A stretch of 64,000 nucleotides of DNA from Bacteroides gallinarum DSM 18171 = JCM 13658 (GTDB lineage Bacteria > Bacteroidota > Bacteroidia > Bacteroidales > Bacteroidaceae), in assembly GCF_000374365.1 (NCBI RefSeq), contig NZ_KB894131.1, positions 1-64,000 on the forward strand, read 5' to 3'. Positions within the stretch are counted from its first letter, which is position 1; each line of letters opens with the position of its first letter. Positions 1 through 8,950 of the stretch are shown one piece after another. The notes beneath the pieces were generated by a model, which was not told the origin of the DNA, did not search any database, and was given only the letters and a program-made list of their open reading frames with translations. The translations under genes were made by a program, and so were the position numbers.

Positions 1-200
1 ACAGGAAGACGGAAATCCTGTGGATTTTCTTTGGAATACATACGGCAAATGCCGTACTGATGATAGACAAGATCAGGAACAGGACGGTGAAAGCGGCATG
101 ATATGATTTTACAGGCAGAGGCAGAAGATGTCTTCAGACTTCTTCCCGAGCGTCATGTCTTGTAGGGTAAGATTGTGTGAGAAATTACAGGAATAGGACT
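1..200. other. Left edge, no supported gene
   Basis: No convincing complete gene is visible. On the minus strand, about positions 1-120 can be read as a hydrophobic segment resembling the last membrane helix of a transporter, but the frame has a stop near 140 and no good start. It may be a decayed fragment or chance. The short plus-strand frames end within about 105 bases and look like nothing I recognise. Confidence 0.2.
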
Positions 201-206
201 ATAAAA

Positions 207-249
207 ATGGCATATGAAGTGAGTATGCTCTATCATCTTCATATGCCAT
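207..249. terminator. Perfect 13-bp hairpin, possible two-way terminator
   Basis: Arms 207-219 and 237-249 are exact inverted copies (ATGGCATATGAAG and its complement) around a 17-base loop. A T-run follows on the minus side (TTTTTATAG), and a weaker TTGATTTTT follows on the plus side. It probably ends transcripts coming from outside the window or serves as a second stop behind ackA. Confidence 0.5.
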
Positions 250-280
250 CTTGATTTTTAGGGACATTTACTGAATATCC

Positions 281-326
281 CAAAAAAAGAGGGTGCGGGA
301 AACAGCTTTAACCGTTTCCCGCACCC
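281..326 (-). terminator. Intrinsic terminator of ackA
   Basis: Exact GC-rich arms 291-303 and 314-326 (GGGTGCGGGAAAC and complement) enclose a 10-base loop. Read on the minus strand, the hairpin is followed by TCTTTTTTTG. It lies 27 bases behind the ackA stop, so it is a textbook rho-independent terminator for the pta-ackA transcript. Confidence 0.85.
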
Positions 327-352
327 CTATCGGAACTTTATTGCAATGCTTA

Positions 353-1552
353 TTATTTCCCGTTCAGGATAGCCATTGTATCGGAGGCAATCATCATCTC
401 CTCGTCGGTGGGGATAACCACCACCTTCACCTTGGAGCTGTCTGCCGAGATTACCGCTTCCTCGCCACGCACCTTGTTCTTCTCCAGGTCTATCTCGACA
501 CCCATGAACTCGAGACCTTCGCACACCTCGCTGCGGCAGTTGCACTGGTTCTCGCCTACGCCGCCCGTAAATACGATGATGTCCACACCGCCCAAAGCGG
601 CAGCATACGCACCTACGTATTTCTTGATACGGTAGAAGTACATCTTTTCCGCCAGGATAGCCTTCGGATTGCCGGCAGCCACGGCAGCTTCCAGTTCGCG
701 CATATCACTGGAAACACCGGAAACACCCAGTACGCCACTCTTCTTGTTCAAGAGGTTGGATACCCCGTTTGCGTCCAGGTGCTCCTTCTCCATAATGAAG
801 GTTACGGCGCCTGCGTCGATGTCACCGCTGCGGGTTCCCATCATCAGGCCTTCCAGCGGGGTCAAACCCATACTGGTATCCATGCACTTGCCGTCTTTAA
901 TGGCGGAAATAGAACCGCCGTTACCGATATGGCAGGTGATGATTTTCTTTCCTTCCGGCTGTACCCCCAGGAACTCGCACACACGCTTCGATACATAGCG
1001 GTGGGAGGTTCCGTGGAAACCGTAACGGCGGACGCCGTATTTCTCGTACAGTTCGTAAGGAACGGCATACATATAGGCATAGTCGGGCATCGTCTGATGA
1101 AAAGCCGTATCGAACACGCCGATTTGCGGAACATCGGGCAGGATAGCCGAAACGGCGTTCACACCCTTCAGGTTGGCAGGATTGTGGAGCGGAGCCAAAT
1201 CGTTGCAGGCCGTAAAAGCATCCAGCACCTCCTGGGTAAGCAATACGGACTCGCTGAACTTCTCTCCGCCATGCACCATACGGTGGCCTACCGCATTGAT
1301 TTCGTCCAGGGACTTGATTGCGCCGTATTCGGGACTAATCAATGTATTCAGGATAAACTCCACACCTACGGTATGTTCCGGGATATCTTTCTCCAGAATC
1401 TTCTTCGTGCCGTCGGGCAGGGTAAGCTTCAGGAAAGACCCTTTCAGGCCGATTTTTTCGATACCACCTTGAGCGATAACCTCTTTGTGGTCCATATCGA
1501 ACAATTTGTATTTGATAGACGAGCTACCGCAGTTCAATACTAAAACTTTCAT
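353..1552 (-). CDS. ackA: Acetate kinase
   Basis: This 399-residue cytoplasmic enzyme turns acetyl phosphate plus ADP into acetate plus ATP, the ATP-yielding last step of acetate overflow. The family start (VLVLNCGSSSIKYKLFD) is present, followed by the HRMVHGGE signature near residue 90, the HGTSHR motif near 180 and HIGNGGS near 208 for phosphate and nucleotide binding. Length matches the usual ~400. It lies downstream of pta on the same strand, about 110 bases apart, and ends in a strong hairpin, so the two are probably one transcript. Confidence 0.97.
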   Translation of the reverse strand: MKVLVLNCGSSSIKYKLFDMDHKEVIAQGGIEKIGLKGSFLKLTLPDGTKKILEKDIPEHTVGVEFILNTLISPEYGAIKSLDEINAVGHRMVHGGEKFSESVLLTQEVLDAFTACNDLAPLHNPANLKGVNAVSAILPDVPQIGVFDTAFHQTMPDYAYMYAVPYELYEKYGVRRYGFHGTSHRYVSKRVCEFLGVQPEGKKIITCHIGNGGSISAIKDGKCMDTSMGLTPLEGLMMGTRSGDIDAGAVTFIMEKEHLDANGVSNLLNKKSGVLGVSGVSSDMRELEAAVAAGNPKAILAEKMYFYRIKKYVGAYAAALGGVDIIVFTGGVGENQCNCRSEVCEGLEFMGVEIDLEKNKVRGEEAVISADSSKVKVVVIPTDEEMMIASDTMAILNGK

Positions 1553-1572
1553 GATATTAATTTTGAATTATA

Positions 1573-1664
1573 AATTATGAATTTCGAATTATGAACCACG
1601 AACCATGAACTATGAACAGGAAGAATCCCTCCCCGTCATAATTCATAATTCAAAATTCATAATT
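1573..1664. repeat. Intercistronic inverted repeat between pta and ackA
   Basis: Two 23-base A+T-rich arms, 1573-1595 and 1642-1664, are inverted copies with one mismatch and could form a long hairpin in the pta-ackA mRNA. The loop contains short direct repeats of the type CGAACCATGAA. The right arm reaches into the pta stop codon. Simple repeats of the AATTATGAATT type are common between genes in Bacteroidota; a role in mRNA processing or in setting the pta:ackA ratio is only inference. Confidence 0.6.
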
Positions 1665-2679
1665 ATTTATTGTGTTTGGCTGCAATAGCCTGGTTTGCCG
1701 TAATTGCAATCATGCGGTACACATCCTCGATAGAGCAGCCGCGCGACAAGTCGTTCACCGGACGGGCTATACCCTGGAGAATCGGACCAACCGCATCTGC
1801 ATGTCCCAGCCGCTGTACCAGCTTGTAGGAAATATTGCCCACTTCGAGGCTCGGAACAACCAGCACATTGGCGTTGCCTGCAATGGCAGAACCCGGAGCT
1901 TTGCTGGCGCCTACTTCGGGAACCAGTGCCGCATCGGCCTGCAACTCGCCGTCGATAGCGATATCGGGAGCCATTTCCTTGGCAATCTTCAAGGCTTCCA
2001 CCACCTTATCCACCACTTCGTGCTTGGCAGAACCTTTCGTAGAGAAGCTCAACAACGCCACTTTCGGGTCGAGGCCTGCAACAGCCTTAGCTGTACGTGC
2101 CGTACAAACGGCAATCTGTGCCAACTGGGAAGCATCGGGAACCGGCGTAACGGCAACGTCGCCCATTACCAGGACACCGTTCTTGCCATATTCGGGAGCA
2201 TGAGTAAGCAACAGCATCGCACCGGACACGCAAGTAATGCCGGGAGCCGTCTTGATAATCTGCAAAGCCGGACGGAGCACATCGCCGGTAGTATTGCGTG
2301 CACCGGCCAACTGGCCGTCCGCATCGCCGTTCTTTATAATCAGGCAGCCCAGGTAAAGCGGGTTAACCACCAGCTTGCGGGCTTCCTCGATTGTCATACC
2401 CTTCTTCTTACGCAACTCGAACAGTAATTGTGCGTATTCCTCTTTCTTAGGATGCTCTTCCGGGTCGATAATAGTTGCTTTCGCAATGTTACCAAGCCCC
2501 CATTCTTCAGCACATGCGCTGATTTCCTTCGGGTTACCCAAAAGAATCAGGTCTGCAATACCGTCTGTCAAAATCTGATTGGCAGCTTTCAATGTGCGTT
2601 CTTCCGTACCTTCGGGAAGGACGATGCGTTGGCGTTCGGCTTTCGCGCGCTCTAAAATTTCATTAATTAATCTTTGCAT
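1663..2679 (-). CDS. pta: Phosphate acetyltransferase
   Basis: The 338-residue protein is the short single-domain form of Pta, which converts acetyl-CoA plus phosphate to acetyl phosphate and CoA. Family signatures include RIVLPEGTEERTLKAA near residue 18, the GMLLLT-like stretch SGAMLLLTH near 155 and the C-terminal NDLSRGCSIEDVY block near 310. It lacks the N-terminal DRTGG domains of the long Pta. It is first in a two-gene operon with ackA. Confidence 0.96.
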   Translation of the reverse strand: MQRLINEILERAKAERQRIVLPEGTEERTLKAANQILTDGIADLILLGNPKEISACAEEWGLGNIAKATIIDPEEHPKKEEYAQLLFELRKKKGMTIEEARKLVVNPLYLGCLIIKNGDADGQLAGARNTTGDVLRPALQIIKTAPGITCVSGAMLLLTHAPEYGKNGVLVMGDVAVTPVPDASQLAQIAVCTARTAKAVAGLDPKVALLSFSTKGSAKHEVVDKVVEALKIAKEMAPDIAIDGELQADAALVPEVGASKAPGSAIAGNANVLVVPSLEVGNISYKLVQRLGHADAVGPILQGIARPVNDLSRGCSIEDVYRMIAITANQAIAAKHNK

Positions 2680-2727
2680 GATATTTTAATTGTGTATAAG
2701 AATCGGCAGTTCGTGTTATTCACAGCG

Positions 2728-2735
2728 CAAAAGTA
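2728..2735 (-). promoter_or_regulatory. -7 element for pta-ackA
   Basis: On the minus strand this reads TACTTTTG, a match to the Bacteroides -7 consensus TAnnTTTG, about 49 bases ahead of the pta start. No clear -33 TTTG is seen at ideal spacing. Confidence 0.5.
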
Positions 2736-2851
2736 CATAATTTTGCAATATACACATTGCAATTTCAAGCCTTTTTCTTCCTTAAATGAGAATTATTATA
2801 ATATTTAACACTAACAGGGGATTTACGGGAGAGTTCCTCATTTCAAATAGC

Positions 2852-2859
2852 TAACTTTG
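2852..2859 (+). promoter_or_regulatory. -7 element for lrgAB
   Basis: TAACTTTG matches TAnnTTTG and is followed by GCAGCG, a common context for Bacteroides starts. The lrgA ATG is 54 bases downstream. It is divergent from the pta promoter within the same 233-base spacer. Confidence 0.55.
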
Positions 2860-2912
2860 CAGCGTTTTCAATATATTCAATAGGTAGAGGTATTATTTAA
2901 TAATCAGGTATT

Positions 2913-3251
2913 ATGATTCGTCAATGCGCTATCCTTTTCGGATGCCTGGCTCTGGGTGAACTGATTGTATACTTGACGGGTATCAAACTTCCGTCCAGCA
3001 TCATAGGCATGCTGCTGCTCACCCTTTTCTTAAAATTAGGTTGGATAAAACTGCACTGGGTGCAAGGCATGTCCGACTTTCTGGTAGCCAACCTGGGATT
3101 CTTTTTCGTCCCGCCCGGCGTAGCCCTCATGCTTTATTTCGATATTATCGCCGCCGAGTTCTGGCCTATAGTCACCGCTTCGCTCGTGAGCACCTTGCTG
3201 GTGCTCGTAGTTACCGGGTGGGTTCACCAATTAACACGTAAAATCAAATGA
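2913..3251 (+). CDS. lrgA: CidA/LrgA family membrane protein
   Basis: A 112-residue inner-membrane protein with four hydrophobic segments (about residues 5-20, 28-45, 58-80 and 85-107), including the family pattern LPSSIIGMLLL near residue 26. LrgA/CidA proteins are holin-like; in several bacteria they work with LrgB partners in murein hydrolase control or in pyruvate/acetate-linked transport. Its stop overlaps the start of the next gene by four bases (ATGA), which indicates tight co-translation with lrgB. Its neighbour across the spacer is the acetate overflow operon. Confidence 0.88.
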   Translation: MIRQCAILFGCLALGELIVYLTGIKLPSSIIGMLLLTLFLKLGWIKLHWVQGMSDFLVANLGFFFVPPGVALMLYFDIIAAEFWPIVTASLVSTLLVLVVTGWVHQLTRKIK

Positions 3252-3943
3252 ACTTCTTAGAAAACGAATTCTTCCTGCTGGCTATCACGTTCGGGGTATT
3301 CTTCTTAGCTAAGCTGCTGCAAAAGAGAACGGGAATCATGCTGCTGAACCCTATCTTACTGACTATCGCCGTGCTTATCCTTTTCCTGAAAGCCGCCGGC
3401 ATCAGTTACGATACCTACAACGAAGGCGGACGCCTGATTGAATTCTGGCTGAAACCTGCCGTGGTGGCACTGGGCGTCCCCCTGTACCTCCAACTGGAAA
3501 CTATCAAGAAACAACTGCTGCCTATCCTGCTCTCGCAGTTGGCGGGCTGCATCGTAGGGGTTATCTCCGTGGTGCTGATAGCGAAGCTCATGGGAGCTTC
3601 CGATGAAATCATCTATTCGCTGGCTCCCAAATCCGTAACCACCCCGATAGCCATGGAAGTAACGAAATCCATAGGCGGCATCCCCGCACTGACCGCCGCC
3701 GTGGTGGTCTGCGTAGGTCTGCTGGGCGGGATACTCGGCTTCAAGGCAATGAAGCTGACACACATCGAAAGCCCCATGGCACAAGGACTCTCGCTGGGAA
3801 CAGCCGCACACGCCGTCGGCACATCGGCGGCAATGGACGTAAGCAGCAAGTATGGCGCCTTCGCCAGCCTGGGACTCACACTCAACGGAATCTTTACGGC
3901 TCTGCTCACCCCCACTATCCTGCGATTGTTAGGGCTGCTCTAA
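3248..3943 (+). CDS. lrgB: LrgB family membrane protein
   Basis: This 231-residue protein has about six to seven membrane segments and conserved LrgB features: SLAPKSVTTPIA near residue 124 and GTAAHAVGTSAA near 182. It is the partner of LrgA. Family members such as B. subtilis PftAB transport pyruvate, while staphylococcal LrgAB modulates autolysis. Which applies here cannot be told from sequence, but proximity to pta-ackA favours a link with overflow metabolites. Confidence 0.9.
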   Translation: MNFLENEFFLLAITFGVFFLAKLLQKRTGIMLLNPILLTIAVLILFLKAAGISYDTYNEGGRLIEFWLKPAVVALGVPLYLQLETIKKQLLPILLSQLAGCIVGVISVVLIAKLMGASDEIIYSLAPKSVTTPIAMEVTKSIGGIPALTAAVVVCVGLLGGILGFKAMKLTHIESPMAQGLSLGTAAHAVGTSAAMDVSSKYGAFASLGLTLNGIFTALLTPTILRLLGLL

Positions 3944-3996
3944 CAAAATCCTCTTACTGTTTGTTATTATATACCTAACCAATAGAAAAACTACTT

Positions 3997-4911
3997 ATGA
4001 TTCCATTCAAAGATATCGAGCTGAAAGACAAAGAGCTTATCACCTCCTTTACCCTGAACAGCCCGCGACGGAACTGCGACCTCTCATTCTCCAACTTATG
4101 TAGCTGGCGCTTCCTGTATAACACGAAATTCGCCGTTATGGACGGCTTCCTGCTGCTGAAATTCTGGGCCGACGGGGAACTGGTGTACATGATGCCTATC
4201 GGCAACGGCAACCCGGACAAAGTGCTGGATGCCCTGATAGAAGATGCCGCCCGGGAGGGAGAACCTTTCTGCCTGCTGGGTATCTGCGCGGGGATGTGCG
4301 CCGAGCTGGAAACCTTCATGCCCGGCAAATTCCAGTTCACGGCAGACAGGGACTATGCCGACTACGTATACCTGCGTTCCGACCTCGCCACCCTATCCGG
4401 CAAGAAGTTCCAGGCAAAGCGGAACCATATCAACAAATTCAAGAAAACCTATTCCTACGAATACACCCCGATTACCGCCGACCGCATCCGGGAATGCCTC
4501 GACCTGGAGGCAGAATGGTGCAAAGCCAATAACTGCGACCAGCACGAAGGCACGGGCAACGAACGCCGCGCACTGATATACGCCCTTCATAATTTCGATG
4601 CGCTGGGACTGACGGGCGGTATTCTCCATGTAGAAGGCAAAATCGCGGCATTCACATTCGGCATGCCTATCAACCGGGACACCTTCGGGGTACATGTGGA
4701 AAAAGCCGATACCAGTATAGACGGCGCATACGCCATGATAAACTACGAGTTCGCCAACCACATCCCCGAGCAATACATCTACATCAACCGGGAAGAGGAC
4801 TTGGGCATCGAAGGACTACGGAAAGCGAAACTCTCCTACCAGCCCGCCATTATCCTGGAGAAATACATCGCCTGCCTGAAAGAACAACCGGTGGAAGCCA
4901 TTAAGTGGTGA
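3997..4911 (+). CDS. DUF2156 (LPG-synthase C-terminal-like) protein
   Basis: The 304-residue soluble protein matches the DUF2156 fold, a double acyltransferase-like unit related to the catalytic part of lysyl-phosphatidylglycerol synthase and to FemABX enzymes. Visible features are the start FKDIELKDKELI, the SGKKFQAKRNHINKF basic stretch near residue 135 and the C-terminal REEDLGIEGLRKAK stretch near 267, which is highly conserved in the family. No membrane flippase domain is attached, so it is unlikely to act on lipids in the same way as MprF. The substrate is unknown. A GNAT gene follows 65 bases later. Confidence 0.8.
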   Translation: MIPFKDIELKDKELITSFTLNSPRRNCDLSFSNLCSWRFLYNTKFAVMDGFLLLKFWADGELVYMMPIGNGNPDKVLDALIEDAAREGEPFCLLGICAGMCAELETFMPGKFQFTADRDYADYVYLRSDLATLSGKKFQAKRNHINKFKKTYSYEYTPITADRIRECLDLEAEWCKANNCDQHEGTGNERRALIYALHNFDALGLTGGILHVEGKIAAFTFGMPINRDTFGVHVEKADTSIDGAYAMINYEFANHIPEQYIYINREEDLGIEGLRKAKLSYQPAIILEKYIACLKEQPVEAIKW

Positions 4912-4961
4912 TAAGAGAAAGCCGCAGGACAGAGCAGTACAGTACAATAATAATAAGGTAG

Positions 4962-4970
4962 CAAGGAGGA
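4962..4970 (+). promoter_or_regulatory. Unusually strong Shine-Dalgarno before the GNAT gene
   Basis: CAAGGAGGA lies 6 bases before the ATG at 4977. Most genes in this window have no such purine-rich site, as is usual in Bacteroidota, so this one stands out and supports the chosen start (4977, or the second ATG at 4980). Confidence 0.55.
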
Positions 4971-4976
4971 GCGGAA

Positions 4977-5993
4977 ATGATGCGAGAAAAAGTAAAGGAT
5001 TTATGGAAACTATGCTTCGGCGACAGCGAGGAATTTACAGACATGTACTTCCGCCTGCGCTACAATAACGACGTCAACATAGCCATTCAAAGCGGCGAAG
5101 AAGTGATTGCCGCCCTGCAAGTGCTGCCCTATCCCATGACTTTCGGAGGGCAGGAGATACAGACCGGCTACATATCAGGCGCCTGCACGCATCCCGATTA
5201 CCGCAACCGCGGAGTTATGCGCGAGCTGTTGTCGCAGGCATTCGCCCGCATGCAACGCAACGGCATGGCGCTCTCCACCCTGATTCCGGCAGAGCCCTGG
5301 CTGTTCGGCTACTACGCCGGCGTCGGCTACGCCCCGGTATTTAGGTACACCGCCACAACTTTCACAGCCCAGGCTACAGCCGTATCCGATGAAACGGTCG
5401 TGCTGAAAAGCGGCAACGGCTATCAAGAAGAAGCATACCGCTACTTAGACCGGAAACTGCGGGAACGCCCCTACTGCATCCAACATACGGAAGCGGACTA
5501 CCGGGTAATCCTTTCCGACCTGCAACTGGGCAAAGGAGCTGTCTACACATTGAACCAGGGCAATAAAATAACGGCTCTCGCCGTGGTATATCCGGCAAAC
5601 GGCTCCTGGTATGCGGGAGAAACCGTTGCAGAAACTCCCCTTATGCGTACCCTACTGTTACAGCGCATCTGCAACCGGCTCGGCATCCCCTCTATCCAGG
5701 TACTTACCCCGCCCGACCCATGCCAGGAGGTACAGACACTGGGCATGGCACGCATCATCAACGCCCGGGTGATACTGCAACAATACGCAGCCGCCCACCC
5801 GCAGGAAGAAATCAGCATCGCCCTTACAGACCGGCAGATAAGCGCCAACAACGGCTATTACTACCTGAACAACGGCAAGTGCATGAGCAGCGCCAAGCGT
5901 CTGCCGGGCAGCCACCTGGCACTCACTGTCGGCGAGCTTGCCGGGAAAATCCTCTCGCCGTTACAGCCCTATATGAGCCTGATGCTGAATTAA
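4977..5993 (+). CDS. Eis-like GNAT N-acetyltransferase
   Basis: The 338-residue cytoplasmic protein has an N-terminal GNAT domain with the acetyl-CoA binding stretch THPDYRNRGVMRELL near residues 73-87, then PAEPWLFGYYAGVGYAPV near 104, typical of Eis-type acetyltransferases. A second, diverged acyltransferase-like half and a small C-terminal domain follow. Substrate unknown; Eis relatives acetylate amines on antibiotics or proteins. It is probably co-transcribed with the upstream DUF2156 gene. Confidence 0.8.
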   Translation: MMREKVKDLWKLCFGDSEEFTDMYFRLRYNNDVNIAIQSGEEVIAALQVLPYPMTFGGQEIQTGYISGACTHPDYRNRGVMRELLSQAFARMQRNGMALSTLIPAEPWLFGYYAGVGYAPVFRYTATTFTAQATAVSDETVVLKSGNGYQEEAYRYLDRKLRERPYCIQHTEADYRVILSDLQLGKGAVYTLNQGNKITALAVVYPANGSWYAGETVAETPLMRTLLLQRICNRLGIPSIQVLTPPDPCQEVQTLGMARIINARVILQQYAAAHPQEEISIALTDRQISANNGYYYLNNGKCMSSAKRLPGSHLALTVGELAGKILSPLQPYMSLMLN

Positions 5994-5998
5994 CGGCA

Positions 5999-7318
5999 TC
6001 ACAGCCCGCTGAAGTCCACCCCCTCGAACACCAGCGAAGGGATGCGCCAGGAAGAAGACATACGGGGGTCGTTGCCCACAGCCGCCAAAGAAGCCCAGAG
6101 CGTAATCATATTCCCCGTAACATTCATCTCGTTTACCGGCCGGGTGAGCTTTCCGTTTTCAATCAGGAAGCCTTCGATGCCGTACGAGAAATCCCCGGAG
6201 CTGCTATTGCAGTTGCCGCCGTTGAACCCGGTTACCAGGATTCCCTTCTGCACACCGGCAACCAGCCCGTTCAAATCCTCGCTTCCCGGTTCGAGTACCA
6301 GGAGCGAAGGCGAGTTGACCGTAGGCTCCACCCCCATTTTCCTGGAGTTATAGGTATCGATGAAATAAGTTTTCAGCACCCCGCCCTCGAATACCGGGCG
6401 CGGTTCCGTAGCCACCCCTTCGCTGTCGAAATAACGTGCACCCCTTGCACCCGCCGTATGGGGTTCATCCCGGAGATTCAGCAATGCAGCGCCCACTTTC
6501 GTGCCCAGCTTATCCAGCAGGAAAGAATTCTTCTGCTGCAAGGCGGAGCCGTACAGGGCATCCAATACCGGACGCAGCAGGTCACTTGCATTCCGGGCAT
6601 CCACCACCATTGTATATTTGCCGGAAGCCGCCTTCTTCTGCCCGATTTTACGCAAGACCTGCTCCAACGCTTCCGCACCGATGCCCGTCTTTATCAGTTT
6701 GTCGTAAAACAAAGCCGACTCATACCGATAGGAAGACGGACGCGCCTCCCCTTCTCCCCGTATCGACACATCGGCAGACACGGAAAACCAGGTAGAGCGG
6801 GACTCTCCCTCAAAGCCGTTGCTTGCCAGGCGGTAAGAGGCACTTGCGCCGTCGCGGAACGAGGTGCTTACGGATATGATACGGCTGTCCTTGCCCAACA
6901 CCTCCTCGGCAACAGCACGTGCAACGGCCACTTTGTCGTCCGGGCTAATGTTTTCGTACCGCTCGTCGAACAGTTGCAGGTCGGGCTTTCCGCCTTTATA
7001 ATAACGGGCTGCATCGGGCAATACGCGCGCCTCGTCCACCGCCAGGTAGCGCGTAGACTCTATTCCATTCTTTATAAACGTTTCCAGCTCCCTCCTGTCC
7101 AGGCGGTTGGTCGAATAAGAACCATACTTGCCGTCTACATACAGGCTGATGCCGAGCCCGCTTTCCGATGCCTGCTGCAAACGGTCTATTTGGGCATCGC
7201 GCAGTTCGAACGAGGCATTGGAGTCGGAGTACAGCACCAGCTTGGCGGCATGGCATCCATTCTTCAAGGCATAATCCATTGCCCACTGTGCCAGTTTTTT
7301 ATTATTGTCGGTAATCAT
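5999..7318 (-). CDS. TldE/PmbA-family metallopeptidase subunit
   Basis: The 439-residue protein belongs to the TldD/PmbA fold. As expected for the TldE/PmbA side it lacks the HExxxH zinc motif and ends with the family stretch NEMNVTGNMITLWASLAAVGND near residue 400. TldE forms a heterodimer with TldD that degrades unfolded peptides and matures some RiPPs. The gene lies 28 bases downstream of tldD on the same strand. No signal peptide is visible, whereas its partner has one. Confidence 0.88.
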   Translation of the reverse strand: MITDNNKKLAQWAMDYALKNGCHAAKLVLYSDSNASFELRDAQIDRLQQASESGLGISLYVDGKYGSYSTNRLDRRELETFIKNGIESTRYLAVDEARVLPDAARYYKGGKPDLQLFDERYENISPDDKVAVARAVAEEVLGKDSRIISVSTSFRDGASASYRLASNGFEGESRSTWFSVSADVSIRGEGEARPSSYRYESALFYDKLIKTGIGAEALEQVLRKIGQKKAASGKYTMVVDARNASDLLRPVLDALYGSALQQKNSFLLDKLGTKVGAALLNLRDEPHTAGARGARYFDSEGVATEPRPVFEGGVLKTYFIDTYNSRKMGVEPTVNSPSLLVLEPGSEDLNGLVAGVQKGILVTGFNGGNCNSSSGDFSYGIEGFLIENGKLTRPVNEMNVTGNMITLWASLAAVGNDPRMSSSWRIPSLVFEGVDFSGL

Positions 7319-7346
7319 ATTCTTTTAGTTGAAAGTTGAAAATTAT

Positions 7347-8885
7347 TTAATTTTCCCCTCCTACGGTAAGCTTGCTAACCAATACCGACGGCATGCCGCA
7401 CGTCACCGGACAAGCCTGCCCGTCCTTGCCGCAAGTCCACGTACCGTTATCTATCTTGTCATTGTCGGCCACCATGGTAATGTCCGCCAGGGCTTTCGGA
7501 CCGTTGCCTATGATATTGATATCCTTAATGGGCTGCGTAAGCTTTCCGTCCTCAATCAGGTAACCGGACTTCACGAAGAAAGTAAAATCGCCGGCTCCTA
7601 TCTGCACCTGCCCGTTGGTAAACGTGTCTACGAAAATGCCGTTCTTCACGGTAGCGATGATATCCGCCTCCTTCCTATCGCCCGCCTCCATATACGTGGC
7701 GCGCATACGGGGAATGGGCGCGTTGCGGAACGTGTCGCGACGGCCGTTGCCCGTAGGAGGCACGCCGTAATACCGGGCGCTGATGCGGTCGTGCAGGTAA
7801 CTGGTTAGCACGCCCTCGCGAACGATATAGGTTTTCTGCCCCTCTACGCCCTCGTCGTCGAAGTTCACGGAACCGCGGTTGAAAGGAATCGTACCGTCGT
7901 CCACCACGTTGATATGTTCGCTGCACACCTTCCTGTTCAACTGCCCGGAGAATATGGAGATGTCCTTGCGGTTGAAATCCGCCTCGAAAGCATGCCCGAT
8001 AGCCTCGTGCAGCAAAATTCCCGAGCCGCCCGCACCCATTACTACCGGCATCTCGCCGCCTTTGGGCTTAATAGCCCTGAACAGGACGGACGTCCTGTCC
8101 ACCACCTCGCGGGCAAGCACGTCCACAATATCGTCTGTCATGAACTCGAAGCCCTTGCGGTAGGAACGCCCGGCATAGCCGTTCTCCATTCTGCCGTTCT
8201 CCTCCATGATGCAGACCGCCATGAAAGATACCATTGGGCGGTAGTCGTAGTAGCTGATACCTTCCGAATTGCAGAACAGCACGTGCGACGTACTGTCTTG
8301 CAGGCATGCCTGCACCTTCCGCACGCGGTTATCCAGGGAAAAGATTTTCCCGTCGAGCTTCTCCAGGTAAGGAATCTTCTCCCTTACGCTCACATCTTCC
8401 CAAGGGGTGGTTACGGCATATCGGTTCCGGGCTACCGTCTTTTCCGTAAGCCCCACGGGGATGCCCGCCTTGCCCGAAGATGCGATGCGGGCGGCAGTGC
8501 GGGCGGCGCGCAGCATCTCTTCCAGCGTGATGCCTTCCACATAGGCGTAGCCGCTCCGGTCGCCGGCAAGGACACGCACGCCCATGCCGAAGTCTATATT
8601 GGAGCTGCAATTATTCACCTTGCCGTCCATTAGGCTCACACTGTTGTTGAAGGTATGCTCAAAATAAAGGTCGGCGTAATCGCCCCCTTTTTCCAGGGCG
8701 GCAGCCATTACCTTCCTTAAATCGGCTTCCGTTACACCGAAATGGCCGATAGCGGCAGCGACGGCAGATTGGGAGTCCGCCCCGCCCAACGCTCCGCACA
8801 CAGGTTCGGGCACAGCCTGCGAAGGCACGACCAACGAACCCGGTACAGCCATTCCGCCGGTCTGCAAGAAGTTTCGTCTATCCAT
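7347..8885 (-). CDS. tldD: TldD-family zinc metallopeptidase with Tat-like leader
   Basis: This 512-residue protein carries the TldD zinc motif HEAIGH (in GILLHEAIGHAFEADF, near residue 300) and the C-terminal glycine-rich GNGPKALADITMV stretch. The N-terminus reads MDRRNFLQ followed by a weakly hydrophobic stretch to about residue 30, a twin-arginine-type leader, which suggests export in folded form. Classical TldD is cytosolic and ~480 residues; the extra N-terminal part accounts for the length difference. It forms an operon with the PmbA-like gene that follows. Confidence 0.88.
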   Translation of the reverse strand: MDRRNFLQTGGMAVPGSLVVPSQAVPEPVCGALGGADSQSAVAAAIGHFGVTEADLRKVMAAALEKGGDYADLYFEHTFNNSVSLMDGKVNNCSSNIDFGMGVRVLAGDRSGYAYVEGITLEEMLRAARTAARIASSGKAGIPVGLTEKTVARNRYAVTTPWEDVSVREKIPYLEKLDGKIFSLDNRVRKVQACLQDSTSHVLFCNSEGISYYDYRPMVSFMAVCIMEENGRMENGYAGRSYRKGFEFMTDDIVDVLAREVVDRTSVLFRAIKPKGGEMPVVMGAGGSGILLHEAIGHAFEADFNRKDISIFSGQLNRKVCSEHINVVDDGTIPFNRGSVNFDDEGVEGQKTYIVREGVLTSYLHDRISARYYGVPPTGNGRRDTFRNAPIPRMRATYMEAGDRKEADIIATVKNGIFVDTFTNGQVQIGAGDFTFFVKSGYLIEDGKLTQPIKDINIIGNGPKALADITMVADNDKIDNGTWTCGKDGQACPVTCGMPSVLVSKLTVGGEN

Positions 8886-8950
8886 TCTATTCTGTCAGTT
8901 ATTCTATTCTGTTATAAGTTATTTATCTTTACAGTAATAAAAGAGCTGAA

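Noticed and set aside
293..1543. Long plus-strand frame opposite ackA, and similar long frames opposite pta, glyS and the GT2 gene
   Set aside because: They mirror well-supported genes on the other strand, have no family signatures and arise from the codon bias of the real genes.
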